Part shown: one piece after another, positions 1-4,295 of the stretch
Numbering within the stretch: the stretch's first letter is position 1
How the letters are laid out: every line of letters starts with the position of its first letter
Assembly (NCBI GenBank): GCA_946886805.1
Contig: CAMPJM010000295.1
Coordinates: forward strand, 1-5,668
DNA length: 5,668 nt
Source: an uncultured Flammeovirgaceae bacterium
Lineage (GTDB): Bacteria > Bacteroidota > Bacteroidia > Cytophagales > Cyclobacteriaceae
Direction of reading: 5' to 3'
The notes under the pieces: generated by a model
The model's database searches: none
Told to the model about the DNA's origin: nothing
The model's input: the letters and a program-made list of their open reading frames with translations, nothing else
Translations under genes and position numbers: made by a program

Positions 1-30
1 CTATAATATCACGAACTTAACGGAAATAAA

Positions 31-61
31 TTGTTTCGCCATCAAACTTGGCATAGATTTT
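31..61 (+). promoter_or_regulatory. Possible promoter of the first secreted-protein gene
   Basis: A TTG at 31-33 is followed after 20 bases by TAGATTTT at 54-61, seven of eight matches to the Bacteroidota -7 box TAnnTTTG. Transcription would start near 68 and give an AT-rich leader of about 80 bases, with a small hairpin (TTCTC 81-85 / GAGAA 92-96). The -33 element is only a TTG and the region is AT-rich, so a chance match is quite possible. Nothing else is recognisable in bases 1-148. Confidence 0.3.
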
Positions 62-148
62 ATATATTTACAACTGGGATTTCTCGTTTTTGAGAACATT
101 TACATTTTTTGTTATTTTCTTTAATTATTATTTAAAAATTATTTTCCC

Positions 149-511
149 ATGAAAAAGACATTATTGCTGGTAATAACCCTTATTTCAATAGTTTCACTGG
201 CTTTTGTAGCGCCAGAGGAAGCGCTATTGAAAACTTCTCTAAGAATAACGGTCATAAATGAACTGGGCAATACGGAGGAAGGTGTTGTTTTGAAGTTATA
301 TCCAACAGAAGATGATTATAAAGAGGAAACCAACATGATTGGAGATTCTATTGTTACAGACAAAAAAGGCAGAGCTACTTTTAAAGACCTTGAACCAATC
401 ATTTATTTTGTGAGTGCTGAAAAAGGAACAAAAAATAACCATGGAGCAGGTATCCAAACGAATCCGCTCGAAGAAGGAAAAATGAATAAGGTAAATATAG
501 TAATAGAATAA
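149..511 (+). CDS. Small secreted protein, carboxypeptidase-regulatory/Cna-B-like beta-sandwich
   Basis: This is a complete 120-residue protein. Residues 1-21 form a classic signal peptide: MKK, then a hydrophobic core of Leu/Ile/Val ending SLAFVA, with likely cleavage near Ala21. The mature part begins a beta-strand at about residue 31 (LRITVINELGN) and continues with alternating strands. It contains TDKKGRATFKDL at 70-81, the TD-x-x-G-x-x-x-F-x-x-L pattern found in carboxypeptidase-regulatory-like and Cna-B/SpaA-like Ig-type folds of Bacteroidota. Such domains are usually structural parts of exported proteins; no catalytic residues are visible and no specific role can be assigned. There is no cysteine after the signal, so it is not a lipoprotein. 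ATG 149 is the only start that keeps the signal peptide. A terminator lies 137 bases after the stop, so the gene is probably transcribed alone. Family membership is inferred from pattern only. Confidence 0.85.
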   Translation: MKKTLLLVITLISIVSLAFVAPEEALLKTSLRITVINELGNTEEGVVLKLYPTEDDYKEETNMIGDSIVTDKKGRATFKDLEPIIYFVSAEKGTKNNHGAGIQTNPLEEGKMNKVNIVIE

Positions 512-516
512 ATCCC

Positions 517-545
517 TTGTTGGCAGGAAAATCGCTTTTAATTTG
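517..545 (+). promoter_or_regulatory. Weak promoter-like match upstream of the YceI-like gene
   Basis: A TTG at 517-519 is followed after 18 bases by TTAATTTG at 538-545, which matches TAnnTTTG except at its second base. It is the best candidate I could find for a promoter of the gene starting at 685. If used, its transcript must pass through the hairpin at 648-680 before reaching the start codon. Support is only the near-match. Confidence 0.22.
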
Positions 546-647
546 CCTGTCGCACTCTCCAAGAGTTATTAGGAAAAAGCATAAAAGGATAAATAACCTG
601 GATATCTCAACCAAACCTTTTGGAAAGTTATTTAGAAACACTTATTG

Positions 648-684
648 AAGACCTAAGTTAAATAATATAACTTAGGTCTTTTTT
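648..684 (+). terminator. Intrinsic terminator or attenuator hairpin touching the next start codon
   Basis: The arms AAGACCTAAGTTA (648-660) and TAACTTAGGTCTT (668-680) pair perfectly over 13 bp around a 7-base loop. A run of six T (679-684) follows, and the next three bases are the ATG of the YceI-like gene. The minus-strand continuation is not T-rich, so it acts only on plus-strand transcripts. It can end the transcript of the gene at 149-511, and it may also control the gene immediately after it. Confidence 0.8.
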
Positions 685-1272
685 ATGCGACGATACTTTC
701 CTCTTTTTCTATTTTCTACAGCAATTTTTCCTGTTGTTCTTTTTATTTCTTCACCTTGCAATGCCCAAGTCGACAAAACCTTTACCGGTAATAACGAAGG
801 CATTTTTCAAATAATGGGCAACGAGCAACCTTATAATTTTCTATCTAATGACATCCAAACAAGAATGGATAAAGATAGACGGCAAATCGAGGTTATCCTT
901 CCTATCAAATCCCTAGAGCCGGCCGATGATCCTTTACACATGGAAATTCTCCATGATGTTTTCCCGCCACGGTTTGTGACACAGTTTTATTTAACAGCTA
1001 ATTTTGATAGGGAAATCATTTCTACTGAGGATTTTTCCCAACCTGTCAATTTGAAATTAGATGGGGTGCTCACCTTCGAAGAAGAACAAGTTTACCTACC
1101 TGTTGAAATAAGTATTTTCTCAGTTGATGAGACGATATTTTATAACATGACAGCCCGATTTGACCTGGATTTGCTCGACAGAAATTATGAAGGCAAGTAT
1201 AAAGAAATAATAACAGGGGAATTTTTGATGGTCGTGAATGATGCAAGATGGGATATTGACATCAGAGAATAA
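685..1272 (+). CDS. Exported YceI-like domain protein
   Basis: This is a 195-residue protein with a clear signal peptide at 1-27 (MRRYF, a hydrophobic stretch, then SSPCNA before Gln28), so it is periplasmic or secreted. The mature part alternates beta-strands in a YceI-like order: a short N-terminal strand pair ending in ILPIKSL, a helix with HMEILHDVF like the family's conserved H-L-x-x-x-x-F region, a central LKLDGVLTF strand, LPVEISIF, and a final GEFLMVVNDARWDI strand. YceI proteins are lipocalin-like barrels that bind polyisoprenoid-type lipids. The match here is remote and ligand binding is not shown. ATG 685 is chosen because the next in-frame Met (residue 44) would remove the signal peptide. 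Oddly, there is no normal 5' leader: a terminator hairpin ends directly at the start codon. The following 890 bases have no normal-sized gene, so it is monocistronic. Confidence 0.8.
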   Translation: MRRYFPLFLFSTAIFPVVLFISSPCNAQVDKTFTGNNEGIFQIMGNEQPYNFLSNDIQTRMDKDRRQIEVILPIKSLEPADDPLHMEILHDVFPPRFVTQFYLTANFDREIISTEDFSQPVNLKLDGVLTFEEEQVYLPVEISIFSVDETIFYNMTARFDLDLLDRNYEGKYKEIITGEFLMVVNDARWDIDIRE

Positions 1273-1373
1273 AAGCAATTGCATTATTGGGGATCAAGAG
1301 AAAAAGTTGAGGGAGTACAGCCAATGAATTTTAATCTCCAACCTTAGGCTATAAATTATCTGCCAGACGACCT

Positions 1374-1464
1374 AAAGCCCTGCTACTATGCAGCTTTCGT
1401 GACCCTCTGGCCGGGTGGCCTCGTTTTTGGATTTACAACCCGATTTCATCCGCACGGGCTCCGC
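1374..1464. repeat. Possible degraded REP-like intergenic repeat
   Basis: This stretch is richer in G and C than its surroundings and has folding potential. AAAG-CC-CTGC (1374-1383) pairs with GCAGCTTT (1390-1397) around TACTAT with a two-base bulge. It is followed by CTGGCCGGGTGGCC. The part at about 1421-1464 (GTTTTTGGATTTACAACC, then ATCCGCACGGGCTCCG) recalls intergenic repeats that I associate with Cytophagales genomes and with REP-type transposases. That comparison is from memory. Only one imperfect copy is in this window, so repeat status cannot be shown here. Confidence 0.3.
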
Positions 1465-1756
1465 TGACCCAAAGATTAAATCAAAGGTTGAAAATCCATA
1501 AACTGGGTCGAAAAGTATGCTTCAGAGGAAGTAATAGCTCAGCACCCTGTCGCATCTTTTTTGATATCCTTGGTGGAAAAATCCATAAAACATTGTTAGC
1601 TGTCTTTAGATGCCGTTTGTGTTCATTTAGAGTTAATTAAAATTTTTGCGTAAACGCTGGAATTGTTGCTTGACCCTCTGTTTATAGACCGTCCAAAGAA
1701 ACCTATGCATAATGCAACTGCTCCGCAGAAATTTTGCTTGATCCGTTATCGGGCAG

Positions 1757-1787
1757 AAAAAAGAAAACCCTCCGCATTTGGGAGGGT
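1757..1787 (-). terminator. Intrinsic terminator on the minus strand
   Basis: On the minus strand ACCCTCC (1787-1781) pairs with GGAGGGT (1773-1767), giving a GC-rich 7-bp stem with a 7-base loop CAAATGC. The tract TTTCTTTTTT (1766-1757) follows. The plus-strand continuation (CTTACTTC) is not T-rich, so direction is clear. No conventional gene lies upstream on the minus strand within 1 kb, which implies a short non-standard transcript ending here. Confidence 0.8.
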
Positions 1788-1825
1788 CTTACTTCACCTT
1801 AATTAACCACTAAAACAAAAAACCA

Positions 1826-1855
1826 TTAACCTTTAATAAACACCATTTGCTTCAT
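1826..1855 (-). CDS. Possible nine-residue leader peptide
   Basis: ATG at 1855-1853 opens a frame MKQMVFIKG that ends in TAA at 1828-1826. It lies in the first part of the predicted minus-strand transcript, a few to about fifteen bases from the likely start of transcription, so it may be nearly leaderless. A Shine-Dalgarno-like AGGG lies too close to the ATG to work normally. No amino acid is enriched that would point to a classic amino-acid attenuator. A frame this short can arise by chance. Confidence 0.2.
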   Translation of the reverse strand: MKQMVFIKG

Positions 1856-1861
1856 ACCCTG

Positions 1862-1906
1862 CAAACATAACATTACAAATGTAAGCCGGCCAAGACCATT
1901 TTAAAA
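1862..1906 (-). promoter_or_regulatory. Minus-strand promoter with two perfect TAnnTTTG boxes
   Basis: Two perfect Bacteroidota -7 boxes lie on the minus strand: TACATTTG (1883-1876) and TATGTTTG (1869-1862). The first has TTTT (1906-1903) exactly 19 bases upstream as a -33 element. The second has CTTG (1894-1891) 21 bases upstream. Either would feed the short unit that terminates at 1757. Confidence 0.5.
1873..1884. promoter_or_regulatory. Small inverted repeat over the minus-strand -7 box
   Basis: TTACA (1873-1877) and TGTAA (1880-1884) form an inverted repeat with a two-base spacer, covering the upstream -7 box of the minus-strand promoter. Its position would suit a repressor site. The repeat is short and no regulator can be named. 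Confidence 0.25.
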
Positions 1907-1936
1907 TCTGAAAAATCACTAATACTTGTTTGTGTA

Positions 1937-2057
1937 ACATTTTCATCTATCTGTCAATCAATCCCCTTTTTGAGTACGCTCAGCTGTTAAAAAAACAGGG
2001 TAGGGAACGATCGCTGAATAAATAAAGGTCTGATAGATAACCAATTGCAGAAAATGT
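1937..2057. repeat. Nested long-range inverted repeat
   Basis: A continuous left arm ACATTTTCATCTATC (1937-1951) is complementary to GATAGAT (2032-2038) plus GAAAATGT (2050-2057), the two right-hand pieces separated by 11 bases. Between the arms lies a small hairpin, CTGTT (1984-1988) with AACAG (1994-1998). It could fold as an RNA upstream of the TPR gene, but it lies before that gene's promoter and so would need another transcript. Chance cannot be excluded in AT-rich DNA. Confidence 0.3.
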
Positions 2058-2138
2058 AATAAATGGTCGTTTTGATGAAGCAATTCTTTAAATCCGTCAA
2101 AAGCCTTTACCTACTAAACTTTTATGACCACAATACCT

Positions 2139-2146
2139 TATCTTTG
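2139..2146 (+). promoter_or_regulatory. -7 box of the TPR lipoprotein gene
   Basis: TATCTTTG is a perfect match to TAnnTTTG and is followed by CAC and an A-rich stretch, a common arrangement at Bacteroidota transcription starts. The start of transcription would fall near 2152, leaving about 10 untranslated bases before ATG 2162. No good -33 element is visible 19-21 bases upstream. This box decides the start codon of the downstream gene. Confidence 0.65.
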
Positions 2147-2161
2147 CACAAAAAAAATAAA

Positions 2162-2884
2162 ATGCCTTACAGAAATTTGTCCTTAATACGCCTCCTCCCT
2201 ATTATTTTTTCTATTTTTTGTTTTAGCTGTTCCCCCAGTGAAGAAGAATTAGTTTCAGAAGGAATCAGGTTAATGGACGAAGAAAAATACTCAGAAGCTA
2301 TTACCTACTTTGACAGGGCATTGGTAGAAAATGATAGCAGCTTTAAGGCTTACAATACCAGAGGGGTAGCCTATTTTGAACTAGGAAATTATGAGGAGGC
2401 AATTGAAAGCTATAGCAATGCCATAGCTGTTGACAGCACCGATTATCGTCCGTTTTATAACCGTGGAAACGCGAATCTGGAACTAGCAAAATATGAAGAA
2501 GCGCTTTCTAATTTCAATAAGGCACTGATGCTCCAACCTAATGAAAAAGATATCTATATCAACCGAGGGACTGTATTATACGATCTAAAATATTATAATG
2601 ATGCTATCAACGATTTCGATTTCGCTTTAAAGTTGGCTCCTACCGATCCTTTGGCATTGTTTAACAAAGGAAAAACGTTGTTGGTAATCGATAGCATTGA
2701 TTTGGCGATAGATCAATTTAAATCTGCAGTGAAAATTTCACCCAAATATGCAGAAGCCTTTTACTGGCTGGGTCTTGCAGAAATCACCAGAGACAATGCT
2801 GGCGAAGGATGTTTAAGCCTAAAAAATGCTGCAAAATTAGGCTATGAGGAAGCAGAACCCTTAATAGAACAGCATTGTAAATAA
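2162..2884 (+). CDS. TPR-repeat lipoprotein
   Basis: The protein has 240 residues. Residues 1-22 are a lipoprotein signal (MPYRNLSLIRLLPIIFSIFCFS) followed by Cys23, the likely lipidated residue. Acidic CSPSEEE after it may resemble the surface-export signal of some Bacteroidota lipoproteins. Six 34-residue TPR units follow, at about 27-60, 61-94, 95-128, 129-162, 163-196 and a divergent last one at 197-240. The middle ones show the canonical A-x-x-x-R/K-G, Y/F-E-x-A and A-hydrophobic pattern. The tail (GCLSLKNAAKLGYEEAEPLIEQHC) is typical of small Bacteroidota TPR proteins. TPR arrays are protein-binding scaffolds; no partner is evident and no enzyme domain is present. The frame is open back to ATG 2063, but that start would put 33 non-signal residues before the lipoprotein signal and place the promoter box at 2139-2146 inside the gene, so ATG 2162 is preferred. 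Confidence 0.88.
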   Translation: MPYRNLSLIRLLPIIFSIFCFSCSPSEEELVSEGIRLMDEEKYSEAITYFDRALVENDSSFKAYNTRGVAYFELGNYEEAIESYSNAIAVDSTDYRPFYNRGNANLELAKYEEALSNFNKALMLQPNEKDIYINRGTVLYDLKYYNDAINDFDFALKLAPTDPLALFNKGKTLLVIDSIDLAIDQFKSAVKISPKYAEAFYWLGLAEITRDNAGEGCLSLKNAAKLGYEEAEPLIEQHCK

Positions 2885-2923
2885 TCGCAAAATTATAGTA
2901 ACCTTTGTGTGAATTAAGTGACG

Positions 2924-2937
2924 ATAATTGCAATTAT
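2924..2937. repeat. Perfect 14-bp palindrome between convergent genes
   Basis: ATAATTGCAATTAT is its own reverse complement. It lies in the 69 bases between the stop of the TPR gene and the stop of the minus-strand small membrane gene. It could be a protein-binding site. As an RNA hairpin it would be weak, with only five A-T pairs and no T-tract, so it is a poor terminator. Confidence 0.4.
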
Positions 2938-2953
2938 ATACGACAGATTTAAA

Positions 2954-3115
2954 TTACCTGCTGGTAACTAATACAAGCCCAAAAGCTGCCACCACCATCC
3001 AGAACTTATAAACCGATATTGCAGGTATTATTATAATTTGTAAATGCATTAATACTGCTAAACCGACTAATAGCAAAGCAATAATTTTTAAAGTTGTAAT
3101 AGTTTTTCTGCTCAT
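2954..3115 (-). CDS. 53-residue two-helix membrane protein
   Basis: On the minus strand ATG 3115-3113 opens a 53-residue frame ending in TAA 2956-2954. The start MSRKTITTLK is basic. Residues 11-23 plus 25-30 form a first hydrophobic helix (IIALLLVGLAVLM and LQIIII). A loop PAISVYKFW (31-39) follows, then a second hydrophobic helix (MVVAAFGLVLV, 40-50) and the end TSR. This is a helical hairpin with Pro, Tyr and Trp at the turn, and positive charges at the first N-terminus, in the turn (Lys37) and at the C-terminus. It resembles many unnamed short inner-membrane proteins of Bacteroidota; I cannot name a family or role. The frame is convergent with the TPR gene and divergent from tsaC, and fills an otherwise empty 349-base gap. 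Such a clean membrane profile is unlikely by chance. Confidence 0.65.
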   Translation of the reverse strand: MSRKTITTLKIIALLLVGLAVLMHLQIIIIPAISVYKFWMVVAAFGLVLVTSR

Positions 3116-3135
3116 TGGTTTTAATTATTTTTTTG

Positions 3136-3143
3136 TAAACTTA
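3136..3143 (-). promoter_or_regulatory. Possible -7 box of the small membrane gene
   Basis: On the minus strand TAAGTTTA (3143-3136) matches TAnnTTTG at seven of eight positions and lies 20 bases before ATG 3115, leaving a leader of roughly 12-15 bases. No convincing -33 element is seen, and the DNA is AT-rich. Confidence 0.3.
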
Positions 3144-3233
3144 TAATTAAGCACCGAACTAATTCCATTAATTTTAATAAAAATCGTACATTCACGCGCG
3201 AATTATGCATCATCTGCGAGCATTTATGAAATA

Positions 3234-4190
3234 ATGGCTGAAATAGGGAAAGATATTTTTAAAGCAAAGGAAATTCTTGAAAAAGGAGGCGTGGTGGCTA
3301 TTCCTACCGAAACGGTTTATGGTTTAGCAGGCAATGCATTAAATCCCGAAGCTGTTCTTAAAATTTTCAAAGTTAAGGAAAGACCTTCATTTGACCCGCT
3401 TATAGTCCATACAAATAGTTTGGAGAAAATCAATGACTTTGTCTTAGGCATCCCTGACAAAGCCCATCAATTGATAGAAAGTTTTTGGCCGGGGCCTCTT
3501 ACCTTATTATTAGAGAAAAAAAATATTATTCCCGATCTGGTTACTTCAGGCTTAGATCGCGTTGCAGTTCGAATTCCCAGCCATCCCCTCACCCTGAGAC
3601 TATTGGAACAACTAAATTTCCCGCTCGCGGCTCCAAGCGCAAACCCTTTTGGTTATATAAGTCCGACCACTGCTGCACACGTGAATGACCAATTAGGCGA
3701 TAAGATTGGCTATATACTTGACGGTGGTGCTTGTTCCGTGGGAATCGAGTCGACTATACTGGGTTTTGAAGATCAAAAGCCAGTAATATACCGACTCGGG
3801 GGTATCAGTATAGAGCAGATTGAGAACATCATAGGTCGGGTAACAGCCAGATCACATTCTACTTCCAATCCAAGTGCTCCGGGAATGTTAAAAAGTCATT
3901 ATGCGCCAAAAAAACCGATTCATATTGGAAATATTGATTCACTGATTCAACAATATAAAGGAGAAATTTTTGCAATTTTGTCTTTTAATAAAATATTTGC
4001 TGGTGTGGATGAAAAGTACCAGCTAACTCTTTCTGATATGGGCGATTTGGAGGAAGCGGCCACGAATTTTTTTTCTGCGCTAAGAACTTTAGATAATATG
4101 GCAGTGGATTTTATTATCACCGATTTTGTCCCCGACATGGGACTTGGAAAAGCAATCAATGACAGGCTCAGAAGAGCCGCTTCAAAATAA
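3234..4190 (+). CDS. tsaC: L-threonylcarbamoyladenylate synthase (two-domain Sua5 type)
   Basis: This 318-residue cytoplasmic enzyme makes threonylcarbamoyl-AMP from threonine, bicarbonate and ATP, the first step of t6A37 formation in tRNAs that read ANN codons. The YrdC domain covers about residues 6-190. It contains PTETVYGL (24-31), the K-x-R element in KVKERP (46-51), FWPGPLTLLL (84-93), RVAVRIPSHP (109-118), the nucleotide-binding AAPSANPFGYISPT (132-145) with the S-x-N pair Ser135/Asn137, GGACSVGIESTI (164-175) and VIYRLGGI (184-191). The linker SAPGMLKSHYAP (214-225) and the remaining 90 residues mark the Sua5 C-terminal domain, separating it from the shorter TsaC form of about 190 residues. 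ATG 3234 is the first usable start; an upstream ATG at 3226 meets a stop after one codon. No terminator separates it from pgk, 105 bases downstream, so read-through is possible. The sequence is complete with no key residue missing. Confidence 0.96.
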   Translation: MAEIGKDIFKAKEILEKGGVVAIPTETVYGLAGNALNPEAVLKIFKVKERPSFDPLIVHTNSLEKINDFVLGIPDKAHQLIESFWPGPLTLLLEKKNIIPDLVTSGLDRVAVRIPSHPLTLRLLEQLNFPLAAPSANPFGYISPTTAAHVNDQLGDKIGYILDGGACSVGIESTILGFEDQKPVIYRLGGISIEQIENIIGRVTARSHSTSNPSAPGMLKSHYAPKKPIHIGNIDSLIQQYKGEIFAILSFNKIFAGVDEKYQLTLSDMGDLEEAATNFFSALRTLDNMAVDFIITDFVPDMGLGKAINDRLRRAASK

Positions 4191-4230
4191 ATAAGGTGAA
4201 CAAAAAAACAATTAGCCACTTTTTAGGTCA

Positions 4231-4289
4231 TAAATTCAATTATTAACCAATCTCTCTCCAATGTAAATTGGAGCTATTAAATTCAATTA
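4231..4289. repeat. Two 12-bp direct repeats flanking the pgk leader hairpin
   Basis: TAAATTCAATTA occurs at 4231-4242 and again at 4278-4289, 47 bases apart, on either side of the hairpin at 4256-4273 and just before the pgk start. Low sequence complexity weakens the case. A paired binding site or a small duplication would both fit. Confidence 0.4.
4256..4273 (+). promoter_or_regulatory. Stem-loop with GUAA tetraloop in the pgk leader
   Basis: CTCCAAT (4256-4262) and ATTGGAG (4267-4273) form a perfect 7-bp stem closed by GTAA, a GNRA-type loop in RNA. It sits 22 bases before the pgk start codon and has no T-tract after it, so it is not an intrinsic terminator. It may stabilise the 5' end of the mRNA or influence translation; that role is inference. 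Confidence 0.45.
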
Positions 4290-4295
4290 AAAATT

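Larger units (their letters stand above)
1757..1870 (-). ncRNA. Candidate small RNA or leader-peptide transcript
   Basis: A transcript of about 100-114 bases is predicted on the minus strand between the promoter boxes at 1862-1906 and the terminator at 1757-1787. I recognise no known RNA family. It is U- and purine-rich in the middle and contains a nine-codon ORF near its 5' end. It could be a regulatory RNA, a dual-function RNA or a free-standing attenuator. It rests on promoter plus terminator only; no conservation or expression is available. Confidence 0.4.
1273..2161. other. Long region without a normal-sized gene
   Basis: Open frames here on either strand are short (about 10-35 codons) and have no protein-like pattern. 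From left to right it holds: featureless DNA (1273-1373), a GC-richer REP-like remnant (about 1374-1464), two copies of the 12-mer AAAATCCATAAA (1491-1502 and 1578-1589), more plain DNA to 1756, a minus-strand transcription unit (1757-1906), a long-range inverted repeat (1937-2057), and the promoter and leader of the TPR lipoprotein gene (2139-2161). No tRNA or rRNA is seen. Confidence 0.7.

Noticed and set aside
296..641. Minus-strand open frames of 80-88 codons opposite and after the first gene
   Set aside because: They overlap each other and the signal-peptide-bearing gene, have no promoter, and their hydrophobic look comes from the AT-rich complement.
517..648. A 43-codon open frame on the plus strand starting at TTG 517 and ending at the terminator
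   Set aside because: It has no ATG or GTG start and no recognisable protein pattern, and its length is reachable by chance between the two genes.
1530..1556. A tRNA-like stretch, GTAATAGCTCAGC, similar to a tRNA D-arm region
   Set aside because: No acceptor stem closes, there is no anticodon arm or T-arm, and the following bases are T-rich and unstructured.
1705..1803. A 32-codon plus-strand frame crossing the minus-strand terminator
   Set aside because: Its second half is simply the complement of the terminator hairpin and it has no start signals.
3187..3194. TACATTCA as a -7 box for tsaC
   Set aside because: It misses two of the conserved bases and has no -33 element at the right distance, so it is too weak to list as a feature.
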